This document shows positions 53,487 to 62,363 of a stretch of DNA of 64,000 nucleotides, in pieces. The notes beneath the pieces were generated by a model. The model saw only the letters and a list, made by a program, of their open reading frames with translations. It had not been told where the DNA came from and searched no databases. Position 1 is the first letter of the stretch; each line of letters opens with the position of its first letter. The position numbers and the translations under genes were made by a program. Source of the DNA: Planctomycetota bacterium (GTDB lineage: Bacteria > Planctomycetota > UBA1135 > GCA-002686595); NCBI GenBank assembly GCA_020638835.1, contig JACKHV010000003.1:248001-312000 (forward strand), given 5' to 3'.

Positions 53487-54680
53487 ATGCTCGGTCTCTC
53501 GCGCGCCGTTCCGGGGCTGGCCTGCCTGGTCCTCGCGCTGCCGATCGCCGCCGCGCCCTCGCTCGGCGTCGCGCGCGAGATGCCCGAAGCGCCCGACGGA
53601 CACCCGGGGCTCGGGACCGAGCGCTCGGCGCGCGAGCTGGCGAAGTACCTGCGCAAGCCGCCGCGCAAGGACAAGAGCGAGATCGAGTCGTGGAGCTCGC
53701 TGCCCGGCGAGGTCGAGGTGCAGTGGAACGAGCTCGCGCGCGACGCCCGCAAGCAGAAACTGTTCGAGGCCGTCGAGCCCGCGAAGGGCGATCCGACGCT
53801 CGCCCAGCTGTTCGCTGCCTGGCGCGCGGCCGCCGCCGACCTGCCCGCCGCGCTCGCGGAGACGCAGCCGCGCGCGAGAGCGCTGGCGCGACTGCACGTC
53901 GACGTGCGCTTCCGGACACTCGCGGAGCTGTTCGACGACTTCGCGCTCGAGCGCCGCGAGTTGATGTCCGGTCTCGCCGTGCTGCATGCGATGAACGACG
54001 GCTACGTCGTGCTGAACGACGGTGAGGCGCAGGAGATCAGCGCGCGCGTCGACCTCGCCGCCGCGCGGCTGCGCAGCATGGCCCTCGACCTCGACGCGCT
54101 CGCGAAGCTCGGCTCGGACGGACCGGGCAGCGCGACCGACGAACTCGTGGCTGAGCTGCTCGCCACAGCGCGCGAGCCGGACGAAGAGGCGCGCCTGCGC
54201 CTGCTCTCCGGCCTGGAAGCCCGGCTCGCGACGACCCGCGAGCGGCTCGCCGACACGCTCTTCTCCGCGCGGCTCGCGCGCGAGGTCGACGCCGCGCTGC
54301 GCCGGCGGGAGGCTCTGATCCAAGACGCCGCGCGTCGCGCCCGTGAGCTGCGGCCCTACCTCCCCGAGACGGCCGAGGGCGCCGAGCCCCCGGAAGAGAT
54401 CGCGGAGATGAAGAAGTCGCACCGCTACGCCTACGCGCTGCGCCTGGCGGTCGAAGGGCTCGCGATCGACCCGCTGAACGACGAGTTGGCGTACTTCGCC
54501 GGCCTCTCCGCCGACTTCACGCAGGGTCCGCGCATCACGCGGCCGTGGTTCGACCGCTTCCTGGCGATCCGCGGCATCCGCGAGCACGACGCGCGGCGGT
54601 CCGAGCGCGCGCTCGACGCCTGGGAGGCGCACGCCCTGGACGAGGTCCGGGATGCGGGGCCGGCCGGGCTGCCGCGCTGA
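53487..54680 (+). CDS. Hypothetical exported protein
   Basis: 397 residues with a signal peptide (GLSRAVPGLACLVLALPIAAAPSLGVA). The mature protein is helical and Ala/Arg/Glu-rich, with no cysteine pair, HExxH or other catalytic motif that I can see. It follows the HhH gene closely, and the two may be co-transcribed. The sequence shows no clear family. A TPR-like or solenoid fold is possible from the composition. Confidence 0.65.
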   Translation: MLGLSRAVPGLACLVLALPIAAAPSLGVAREMPEAPDGHPGLGTERSARELAKYLRKPPRKDKSEIESWSSLPGEVEVQWNELARDARKQKLFEAVEPAKGDPTLAQLFAAWRAAAADLPAALAETQPRARALARLHVDVRFRTLAELFDDFALERRELMSGLAVLHAMNDGYVVLNDGEAQEISARVDLAAARLRSMALDLDALAKLGSDGPGSATDELVAELLATAREPDEEARLRLLSGLEARLATTRERLADTLFSARLAREVDAALRRREALIQDAARRARELRPYLPETAEGAEPPEEIAEMKKSHRYAYALRLAVEGLAIDPLNDELAYFAGLSADFTQGPRITRPWFDRFLAIRGIREHDARRSERALDAWEAHALDEVRDAGPAGLPR

Positions 54681-54753
54681 AGTGACGGGGCCCGTGACCG
54701 CGCATCCCGCGACATCGACCCACCCAGCGGCGTCGACCAATCTCTAAAGGGGG

Positions 54754-54798
54754 GGGCGCGTCCACAGGGCTCAGGAGAAGGACCCTGGGGACGCGCCC
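54754..54798. terminator. Hairpin between convergent genes
   Basis: GGGCGCGTCCACAGGG (54754-54769) pairs with CCCTGGGGACGCGCCC (54783-54798) with one mismatch around a short loop. It separates the plus-strand hypothetical gene from the minus-strand thioredoxin-like gene and so can stop both transcripts. Confidence 0.8.
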
Positions 54799-54875
54799 GT
54801 CAGCCGCTCACTGTCGCGAGCGGCGCCGCCAAGCGCGTTCTCTGGCCGTCGAACGCGATTTGGCGGCCGAAGAGA

Positions 54876-56123
54876 TTAGTCGCTCTTCGAGAGCTGTGTG
54901 AGCCGTTTTCGCCATTCTTTGTTCTCGGGGTCGAGCTCGATGCAGCGCCCGATCTGGGCCTTCGCCTCGTCCTTGCGGCCGTTCAGCCACAGGCAGCAGG
55001 CGTAGGTGTCCAGCAACAGCACGTTGTTCGGCTCGAGGCGCTGGGCCTCCGTCGCGACTTCCAGCGCGAAGCGGCGGTCCGCCTCCCCGAGGTGCGCGCG
55101 GTCCTGCCAGTAGGCCCACGCCAGGTTGTTCGCGAAGAGGGCGCGTTCCGAGGGCGGGCAGTGGGGCCAGGCCGCCCTGCGGGCCTCGCGGGCTTCGCGC
55201 CGGTGCGCGACGACTTCCTCGGGGAACGACCCGCGCTCCGCCGCCTTCGTGCGCTCGTCGGCGAGCGCGGCGACCCAGCGCCAGCCCGTGAAGCACAGTC
55301 CGGGGTCGGTCTCCGCGTCGAGCAGCTTGCGCAGCGGCTTGTCGTCCGCCTTGGCGCGCAGGTGTTCGATCGCGTCGTAGATCGCGATGGACCGCGCCGC
55401 GATGCTCTTGCGCTGTCGGTCGAGGCGCAGGATCGCGTCGGCCTGCTCGCGGTACAGCTCGACCTCGCCGACCTGCCGCAGCTTCGAGGCCACGGCCCAG
55501 CGCGAGTCGATCGAGTCGCGCGCGAAGCCCTCGCCGCGCTCGAGCTTCTTGCGCACCGTGTCCATCTGGGCCTCCGCTTCCTCGGTGCGCGCGAACGAGC
55601 GCAGCTTCGCGGAGAGGCAGATGCGCGCGACCAGGTCGTTCGGGTTCGCGTCGATGCGGCCGCGGAAGTCCGCGATCGTCTCCTCGCCGCGCTTGATGCG
55701 CTGCACTTCGCTGCGCAGACGCGGCGCGGTGACGAATCCGGACAGCGCGTCGCGGGGAGAACCGTCGGGTTCGAGGAAGAGCAGCGAGGGATAGTCGCGG
55801 ACGCCGAAGGAGGCGGTGATGCGTCGACCCTCGACGCTCTCCGCGTTCAGCGAGAGGCACAGGACGTCGCGCGAGAGTTCGTCGGCGACCGAGGCGTCGG
55901 CGTAGGTCTCGCGGCCCATCGACTGACACCACGGACACCAACTCGTCCAGAAGTCGAGGAAGACGATGCGGTCCGAGCGGGCCGCTTCGACGAGGGCCTC
56001 CTCGTAGCTGCCCTCGAACCACTCGACGCGTCCACGATCGGGACGCTCGATGCGATGCGAGTTCGGTGCCGCCGTCGCGGGCAGCACCGCGGCGAGCAGG
56101 ACCAGGAGGGACTGGAGCAACAT
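54876..56123 (-). CDS. Exported thioredoxin-domain protein with C-terminal TPR-like region
   Basis: 415 residues. A signal peptide (LLVLLAAVLPATAAP) is followed by a thioredoxin fold with the active-site motif WTSWCPWCQSM (CPWC, about residues 61-64). The strand FLEPDGSPRDALSGF follows the cis-Pro region (VRDYPSLLF). From about residue 160 the protein is helical; the last 100 residues contain TPR-like repeats (ALEVATEAQRLEPNN, then AQIGRCIELDPENKEW). It is likely a periplasmic disulfide or reductase factor joined to a protein-binding module. The gene stands alone, divergent from the aminotransferase. Confidence 0.83.
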   Translation of the reverse strand: MLLQSLLVLLAAVLPATAAPNSHRIERPDRGRVEWFEGSYEEALVEAARSDRIVFLDFWTSWCPWCQSMGRETYADASVADELSRDVLCLSLNAESVEGRRITASFGVRDYPSLLFLEPDGSPRDALSGFVTAPRLRSEVQRIKRGEETIADFRGRIDANPNDLVARICLSAKLRSFARTEEAEAQMDTVRKKLERGEGFARDSIDSRWAVASKLRQVGEVELYREQADAILRLDRQRKSIAARSIAIYDAIEHLRAKADDKPLRKLLDAETDPGLCFTGWRWVAALADERTKAAERGSFPEEVVAHRREAREARRAAWPHCPPSERALFANNLAWAYWQDRAHLGEADRRFALEVATEAQRLEPNNVLLLDTYACCLWLNGRKDEAKAQIGRCIELDPENKEWRKRLTQLSKSD

Positions 56124-56330
56124 TGTGAATCGGGGGGGAGGGGACCACCAAACTAAGCCCCCGGAGGCCCTGCATGATGCGGAACGGCCGGTCCTTACAC
56201 GGAACTTGCCCCGCGCGGCTCCGGTCGGGAAGAGCGGGGGCCGCGCCGCAGACGGCGGTCAGGCCCTATACTGGGGACCCACGAAAACGCCCCCTCCTCG
56301 GACCCCCAGAGCGCCCGGGTACCGCCGCGC

Positions 56331-57584
56331 ATGAGCACCATCCTGTCCACACCCTTCCACACCGCCCTGCTGCCGGGTCTCCAGGACCGGCCGGGCGACG
56401 ATCCGATCTTCACCCTGAACGCCGAAGCCCAACGCCGCGCTCAGGCCGGCGAGGAGATCACGAACGCGACGCTCGGGGCGCTGATGGACGACGAGGGCAA
56501 GCTCTGCGTGCTGCCGTCGGTCGCCGAGGCGATCGCGGGCGTGGACAAGGCGCGCGCCTCGGCCTACGCGCCGATCTCGGGCCCGCCGGCCTTCCTCGAG
56601 GCGGTGATCCGCGACACCTTCGGAGACAGCGAGCTGGGCCGGATCTCGACGGCGGTCGCGACGCCCGGTGGAACGGGCGCGATCTTCACCGCGACGACGA
56701 GCTTCCTCGAGCCCGGTCAGGCGATGCTCGTGCCGAGCTTCTTCTGGGGTCCGTACAAGACGATCGCGAACCACACGCGGCGCGCGGTCGAGACCTTCCG
56801 CATGTTCGACGACGCGGGGCGCTTCGACCTCGCCTCCTTCGAGGAAGGGCTGGCGGCCCTCGTCGCGCGCCAGGGTCGCGCGTTGGTCGTGTTCAACTTC
56901 CCGTGCAACAACCCGACGGGTTACTCGCTCGACGAGGCGGAGTGGGAAGCGGTCACCGACATCGTCGCGCGCCAGGGCAAGCGCGCCCCGATCGCCTTCC
57001 TGATCGACCTCGCCTACGCGCGCTTCGGTGCGCCGGGCTCGGAGGCCTGGATCGGGCACATGGAACGGATCAACCGCGTGGCGCAGGTGCTCGTCGCGTG
57101 GTCCGCGTCCAAGGCCTTCGCGCAGTACGGCGCCCGCGTCGGCGCGCTGATCGCCGTGCACACCGAGGACGACCACCGCCGGCGCCTCGCGAACGCGTTC
57201 AGCTTCGCGTGTCGCGGCTCCTGGTCGAACTGCAACCACCTCGGCATGCTCGCCATCACGCAGCTGCTGACCGACTCGTCGCTGGCGAAGCGCGTCACGG
57301 CGGAGCGCGACGAGTTGCGCGCGCTGCTCGACCGCCGCGTCGAGCGCTTCAACGCCGAAGCGCAGAAGTACGACCTCTCGTACCCGCGCTACGAAGGCGG
57401 GTTCTTCGTCTCGGTCTTCACGCCCGATGCTGCCAAGACGGCCCAGGTGATGCGCGAGCGCGGCGTCTTCGTCGTGCCGGCCACCGGCGCCGTGCGGATC
57501 GCGATCTGCTCGACGCCGACCGATCACATCGCGAAGCTCGTCGAAGTGCTCGCGGCCGGCGTACGCGCCGCGGAGGCCGAGTGA
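56331..57584 (+). CDS. Class I/II aminotransferase (aromatic/aspartate type)
   Basis: 417 residues. The fold-type I signature is present: PGGTGAIFTATTSFLEPGQ, NFPCNNPTGYSLDEAEWEAV (about residue 190), DLAYARFG and the PLP lysine in VAWSASKAFAQYGARVG (about 260). It resembles aromatic/aspartate-type aminotransferases; the substrate is not certain. The stop overlaps the GTG start of the phosphoribosyltransferase (GTGA), so the two are translationally coupled. The ATG is preceded by a moderately good ribosome binding region. Confidence 0.85.
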   Translation: MSTILSTPFHTALLPGLQDRPGDDPIFTLNAEAQRRAQAGEEITNATLGALMDDEGKLCVLPSVAEAIAGVDKARASAYAPISGPPAFLEAVIRDTFGDSELGRISTAVATPGGTGAIFTATTSFLEPGQAMLVPSFFWGPYKTIANHTRRAVETFRMFDDAGRFDLASFEEGLAALVARQGRALVVFNFPCNNPTGYSLDEAEWEAVTDIVARQGKRAPIAFLIDLAYARFGAPGSEAWIGHMERINRVAQVLVAWSASKAFAQYGARVGALIAVHTEDDHRRRLANAFSFACRGSWSNCNHLGMLAITQLLTDSSLAKRVTAERDELRALLDRRVERFNAEAQKYDLSYPRYEGGFFVSVFTPDAAKTAQVMRERGVFVVPATGAVRIAICSTPTDHIAKLVEVLAAGVRAAEAE

Positions 57585-58411
57585 GCGGCGCGGGGGGGAA
57601 CGGATCGATCGACGCGTTGCACTCCGACGGACGGCGCGACTTGCTCGTCCACGCCTACGGACCGCGCGTGCGGATCCTGGCGAACCCACTGCTCGACGCG
57701 ATGGTCGCGCGGCTCTGCGAGTCCGGGACGAAGCTGCGTGAGATCACCAGCGGCGTGCGCTTCGTCTACGAGGCGCTGACGCTCGAGGCCTCCTTCGACT
57801 TCCCGCGCTGCCGCCGCGAGGTCCGCACGCGCATGGCGGAACAACACCCGCAGGCCGGCTTGCTGCGCGGCGAGTTCCTCGACCCGGCGATGCGCGTCGT
57901 CATCGTCGACGTGGTCCGGGCCGGCATCCTGCCGTCGCAGATCTGCTTCGAACGCCTCGCCTCGGTGCTGCCGGACGAGTGCCTGCGCCTCGACCACCTG
58001 ACGATGGCGCGCATCGCCGACGCGTCGGGGCACGTCGCGCGCGTGGACCTCTCCGGCTCCAAGATCGGCGGCACCGTCGACGGCGCGACGCTCATCGTGC
58101 CCGACCCGATGGGCGCGACGGGGTCGACCTTGATCCGCGCCGTCGACCACTACCGCGAACACCACGGCGAACCCGCGCGCGTCATCGCGCTGTCGATGAT
58201 CGTGACGCCCGAGTTCCTGCGCCGCTCGCTCGACCGCGTCGAGAACCTGACCGTCGTCGCCGCGCGCCTCGACCGCGGACTGTCACCCGCGGACGTGCTG
58301 CAGACGCCGCCCGGAACGTACTGGGACCGCGAGCGCGGTCTCGACGAGCACGACTACATCGTGCCCGGCGCGGGGGGCATGGGGGAGTTGCTGAACAACT
58401 CCTGGTGCTGA
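57581..58411 (+). CDS. upp: Uracil phosphoribosyltransferase
   Basis: 276 residues, longer than typical Upp proteins (about 210) because of an N-terminal extension. Family motifs: IVDVVRAGILPSQICFERL (about residue 108), DLSGSKIGG, the PRPP-binding loop VPDPMGATGSTLIRA (about 175) and the C-terminal YIVPGAGGMGELL that binds uracil. It converts uracil and PRPP to UMP in pyrimidine salvage. It is coupled to the aminotransferase gene by a four-base overlap. Its last 230 bases are antisense to the extended 3' end of the convergent SGNH-type gene. Confidence 0.9.
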   Translation: MSGAGGNGSIDALHSDGRRDLLVHAYGPRVRILANPLLDAMVARLCESGTKLREITSGVRFVYEALTLEASFDFPRCRREVRTRMAEQHPQAGLLRGEFLDPAMRVVIVDVVRAGILPSQICFERLASVLPDECLRLDHLTMARIADASGHVARVDLSGSKIGGTVDGATLIVPDPMGATGSTLIRAVDHYREHHGEPARVIALSMIVTPEFLRRSLDRVENLTVVAARLDRGLSPADVLQTPPGTYWDRERGLDEHDYIVPGAGGMGELLNNSWC

Positions 58412-59552
58412 CAAGGCCGTACCGTGCCGTAACCGATTCGACCAGCCCCCGCGCGTCCAAGAAGTCCGCGAAGCGCTTCGCCATCAAGTCGCAGCCCGCG
58501 TCGGCGAAGTGGATGCAGTCCGCGAAGTGCGCGTCGTCCGCCGGGATCGAGTCGGTGTCGGTGACGATCGGCAGCCCGTGCTCGTTCGCGAAGGCGACGA
58601 TCGCCGCGTTGTAGTCGCTGAACGCCTCATTCAGTGCGCCCATCGACATCCACGGCATGTAGATCGCCGTGATGTCCGAGTTCTTGCGCTGCACGTCGAG
58701 CGGCTGCGACGGCCGGAACTTGGTGATGAAGGTCGAGAGCACGAGCTGGACGTCGTGCGCCGCGAGCTCGTCGTGGATCGCCGCGAGCTCGCTCATGAAG
58801 TGGTCGGGCATCGAGTCCGGCAGCTCCGACAGCTGCTCCGCGGCGACCTTCGGCGCCTTGCTGCCCGAGCGGATGGCGAGGTTCTTCGAGGCGACGGTGT
58901 ACAGCACGCTGATGTCGCACAGGCGGTCGGAGAGGGTCACTTCCGGCTCGGACTCGGCGACGAGCCCCGCGGCCGCCGCGACGGCGCGCGAGTCGTCGAT
59001 GATGTCGTTGTGCGCGTGGTAGAGGATCACCACGTCGGGATCGAGCGGCAGCACGCGCCGACGCAGGTTCTCCGCGGAGTGTTCGATGCAGTAGCCGGGC
59101 ACGCCGGCGTTGATCACGCGGATGAGGCGGTCCGGGTGGCGCGCCGTGAGCTCGGCCTGCAGCTGCGCCGGCCAGGTCGCGGCGTCGGACGAGGCTTCCG
59201 CGCAGAAGGTCGTCGACGCGCCGAGGCAGGCGATGCGCAGCTCGCCGGGCTGCTTCTCGCGTGGGAACTCCTCGCCGCGGAAGCCCAGCGAGTTGATGTG
59301 CAGCGAGACGAAGTCGCCTTCGACCGACGCGCCCGCGATGGGGACGAGGTACGGGAAGTCGTCCGTCTTGCCGAGGTAGGCGTCGGCGATGCGCGCGTGC
59401 AGCGTGCCGAAGCGCTTCCACGAGCGGACTCGCAGCGCGGCCTCGAGGCCGAGCACGAGCACGAGCAACTGCAGCGCGATCAGCACGGCGAGCCGGCGCT
59501 TGCTGCGCTTGCGCTTGGTGCTCGGCGCGGGTTCGGAGGGAGGATTCGTCAC
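58182..59552 (-). CDS. Membrane-anchored SGNH/GDSL-type hydrolase
   Basis: About 380 residues of convincing coding, within a 456-codon frame that starts at the GTG at 59552. An N-terminal anchor (LAVLIALQLLVLVLGLEAAL) precedes the hydrolase fold: ACLGASTTFCAE (block I, about residue 109), INAGVPGYC (block II), VVILYHAHNDI (block III) and DCIHFADAG (block V, Asp/His). These match SGNH esterases that act on acylated sugars or lipids. After FADFLDARGLVESV the frame runs another 80 codons antisense to upp with low-quality, arginine-rich sequence; the true end may be near 58430. That tail suggests a missing stop or an assembly error. Confidence 0.78.
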   Translation of the reverse strand: MTNPPSEPAPSTKRKRSKRRLAVLIALQLLVLVLGLEAALRVRSWKRFGTLHARIADAYLGKTDDFPYLVPIAGASVEGDFVSLHINSLGFRGEEFPREKQPGELRIACLGASTTFCAEASSDAATWPAQLQAELTARHPDRLIRVINAGVPGYCIEHSAENLRRRVLPLDPDVVILYHAHNDIIDDSRAVAAAAGLVAESEPEVTLSDRLCDISVLYTVASKNLAIRSGSKAPKVAAEQLSELPDSMPDHFMSELAAIHDELAAHDVQLVLSTFITKFRPSQPLDVQRKNSDITAIYMPWMSMGALNEAFSDYNAAIVAFANEHGLPIVTDTDSIPADDAHFADCIHFADAGCDLMAKRFADFLDARGLVESVTARYGLVSTRSCSATPPCPPRRARCSRARRDRARGPSTFRAASAARPRVTVRGRGARRRRSGSRRGRASGAGTRASRSSTAR

Positions 59553-59642
59553 GTGCGGTGTCTGTCCGGCGACTTGCCGGAGCGGTCCGCGACCATCCTA
59601 GCCTTCGAACCCGCGCCGAGCGCGGATCAGCGTGCCGGAGTT

Positions 59643-61973
59643 CTACTCGCCGATCACGAGGCGCAAGCCCTTCGACATCGCCCAGCCTAGCGGAGCGCTG
59701 GTGTCGCGCACGATCAGCTGCAGCACGCGGTTCGTCCCGATCGCTTCGGGCGAACCGTCGATGTAGAGACCTCGCGTGAAGCCGGCCGGCGGGATGTTCA
59801 GCCCCCGACGGCCGGTCTCGGCGACGAGGAACGGCCCGCCGAAGGGAGTCGGCTGGTAGTCCGAGCGATCGCCGTAGATCACGTAGGCGGGCGCCAGGCT
59901 GCCGGTCGGGTTGCCGATGTGGATCGGAACCGTCGAGCCGAGCACCGGGCGCGCTCCCGCGCTGAATTCCGGCACGCCGCCCGCTCCGCCGACGCCGTCA
60001 CCGAAGTTCTCCCAGTTCGCGAGCACGTGCACCGAGACGGTCGCCAACTGCGACTCCTTCTTGCCGTCGGAGGCCGCGAAGGTGAACGAGTCGTGTCCGG
60101 CGAAGCCGACGTAGGGGAAGTACGTCGCCTGGTTGCCGACGAGCGACACCGTGCCGTTGTGCGGCTGCTTCACGATGCGCACCGTCGGCGCGCCGCCGTT
60201 GTCGGTCGCCGTCAGCGTGATCGCGATCGGAACGCCGGCGAGGGTCGAAGCGCTGCCATCGGAGGCGACGGGGGCGGGATCGGTGTTCGCGTTCTCGGAG
60301 ATCGGGCCGTCGTGGCAGTCGTAGCAGCCGATCGTGTAGCCCTCGAAGAAGTGCTTGATGCCGAAGTCCTCGGCGTCGAGGGTCCGGTCGCCCTGGGCGC
60401 GCGAGAGCACCGTGCCGCGGTAGTCCGTCCCGTGGCAGGCCGCGCAGGCCGAGGTGTTGTTGTTCTCGATCGCGTCGTGGTGGTGTTGGACCCAGTTCGA
60501 GTCGATCGGGTGCATGCCGTGCGGCCCGCCGTCCTCCGTGACCGGCATCGTGTCGTGGCACGCGAGGCAGTCGCTGAGCGTTCCGGCGTGACCTTGCAGC
60601 GCCATGCTCTGCAAGTTGTCGTTGCCGTGCGCCGAGGGGAAGATCGCGTGCGTCGAGCCGTGGCAGGCCGAGCACTGCAGGCCGCCGTGACCGCTCGAGA
60701 AGCGGTAGAGGTCGATGCCGGGGGCCGGCGTGTCCGCGTTCGTCGCGAAGACCGCGCTGACCGCGACGCGCTCGTCGCCGCTCGGCTCGAAGACCGACTG
60801 GTACCGGATCTGGCCGTTGTTGTGGGTAGCCGTACCAGTGTGGCAGTTCTGGCAGGAGGGTTCCTCGAACCAACCGGCGCGGTTCGCGTCGCCGACGGCC
60901 GACATGTTGCCGTGACAGCTCTGGCACTGCATCGCCATCGAACCGTCGCCGGCGACCGCGCTGCCCATCGCGCCGCGCAAGCAACGCGTCTCCGAGCCGG
61001 GGTGGCAGCGGTAGCACGACGAGCGGTTGTCGCTCGAGTCCATGTCCATGCCGCTGATCGGGTCGGTGACCGCGGCGTGTCCCGCGTGCATCGCTTGCGT
61101 CAGAGGCGTGATGCCCGCGACGCCGGTTCCCGGCAGCGCGTTCGAGCTGTGGCACGACGCGCAGAGGATCGCCTTGCCGTCGGTCAGCGCCGTGGCCTCG
61201 AGGCCGGACGGGTTGAAGCCGTTCGCCGACAGGCCCGTCGCGTAGAGCGGATTCCCCGCTTGCAGCTCGTCGTGCAGGCGCAGGATGTTCAGGCGGTAGT
61301 CGCGCTGGAAGTCGCGGTCGTTGAACCAACCGCCCGCGGGCTGCGCTTCCGGTCCCGCGCCGCTCGCGTGACAGGCGCGGCAGTCCATCTCCTGCGAGAT
61401 CGGCAACACCACGTCGGTGTAGGTGAGCAGCGTCCCGACGCCGTCGCGCACTTCGACGCGCATCATCGGGTAGTTCTGCGGCTGGCCGTCGTCGTCGATC
61501 GCCGTGATCGGGATGCCATCCGCGATGAACCAGTTGTGCGCGGGGTCGAAGGTCATCGGTTGCGGCACATTGCCGGCGCCGGGCATGTCGTGACCCGCGA
61601 GCCCTTGGTCCGGCGCCAGGCTGACGCCGAAGAAGTCGGCCATGTGGTCCCAGAAGTTCGTCTTCCCGACCGAGCTCGTGTTGATCGAGCCGTTCGGGTC
61701 GGCGACCGCGCGGTAGGTCACCGTCGTTCCGGCGGGCAGCACGACGAGATCGCCGTTCTGGTCGATGACGTGCGCGACGAGGTCGTTGTACGGCGGCAGG
61801 ATCGAGAACAGCTCGTAGTCACTGTCCATGCAGTGCATGCCGAGGTCGTTCCAGCCGACGACAGTCCAGTCGAAGCCCGGAGGCGGGGGGCTCGCCGTCG
61901 CAGATGTCGAGAGCAACGGGGCGGAGGCGGCGAGCGCCAGCGTCACCACGGAGAGGGGCCAAATCAGCTTCAT
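59643..61973 (-). CDS. Exported nine-haem c-type cytochrome with Ig-like and recurrent C-terminal domains
   Basis: 776 residues with a signal peptide (LIWPLSVVTLALAASAPLL). Nine CxxCH haem sites lie between about residues 195 and 560 (CRACH, CASCH, CYRCH, CQSCH, CQNCH, CSACH, CLACH, CAACH, CYDCH). An Ig/cadherin-like domain follows (AITLTATDNGGAPTV, YVGFAGHDSFTFAASDG), and then the window's recurrent C-terminal domain ends in LQLIVRDTSAP and MSKGLRLVIG. Multihaem cytochromes of this type carry electrons in the periplasm or at the cell surface. No maturation genes are near. The start is the ATG at 61973, just before the signal peptide. Confidence 0.88.
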   Translation of the reverse strand: MKLIWPLSVVTLALAASAPLLSTSATASPPPPGFDWTVVGWNDLGMHCMDSDYELFSILPPYNDLVAHVIDQNGDLVVLPAGTTVTYRAVADPNGSINTSSVGKTNFWDHMADFFGVSLAPDQGLAGHDMPGAGNVPQPMTFDPAHNWFIADGIPITAIDDDGQPQNYPMMRVEVRDGVGTLLTYTDVVLPISQEMDCRACHASGAGPEAQPAGGWFNDRDFQRDYRLNILRLHDELQAGNPLYATGLSANGFNPSGLEATALTDGKAILCASCHSSNALPGTGVAGITPLTQAMHAGHAAVTDPISGMDMDSSDNRSSCYRCHPGSETRCLRGAMGSAVAGDGSMAMQCQSCHGNMSAVGDANRAGWFEEPSCQNCHTGTATHNNGQIRYQSVFEPSGDERVAVSAVFATNADTPAPGIDLYRFSSGHGGLQCSACHGSTHAIFPSAHGNDNLQSMALQGHAGTLSDCLACHDTMPVTEDGGPHGMHPIDSNWVQHHHDAIENNNTSACAACHGTDYRGTVLSRAQGDRTLDAEDFGIKHFFEGYTIGCYDCHDGPISENANTDPAPVASDGSASTLAGVPIAITLTATDNGGAPTVRIVKQPHNGTVSLVGNQATYFPYVGFAGHDSFTFAASDGKKESQLATVSVHVLANWENFGDGVGGAGGVPEFSAGARPVLGSTVPIHIGNPTGSLAPAYVIYGDRSDYQPTPFGGPFLVAETGRRGLNIPPAGFTRGLYIDGSPEAIGTNRVLQLIVRDTSAPLGWAMSKGLRLVIGE

Positions 61974-62363
61974 GCCAGAGCTCCACAGAAGAAGCGTCTC
62001 CGCGCGGGCGGAGTGGACCCCGGCCGTGGCCCCCCACGACATCCCTACTTGGATGTCCGCAATGGTAGCGGGGTTCCCGGGGAGTGGGGGTGGTCGACGG
62101 CTTGCGCCGAGGGGCGCTGTAAGCTCCGTCAGAGCAGTGGATTACGGCGATCCACCAAGCGTGCCGGTCGCCATTCGACGATTCCGGAGTCAAACGCGCG
62201 CTGGCGCCGGGCTTCCAATCGCATGCACGGCGCGGCGCTCAGACTCGGTCTCTCGTTCCCCCTCTCCTCGTCCTCGCGTGCCCCTTGCGCGGGGGGCGGG
62301 GCGCCGATCCGCTTGTGGCTCCGTTCGGATGGGGGTAGCGTCGAGTCCGAAGAGGAGGCTCGC
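61974..62363. promoter_or_regulatory. 390-bp divergent intergenic region between the cytochrome and sigma-factor genes
   Basis: No gene is convincing here. Promoters for the leftward cytochrome and the rightward sigma-factor operon must both lie in it. GAGGAGG about eight bases before the ATG at 62364 is a strong ribosome binding site. I see no long palindrome. Confidence 0.5.
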
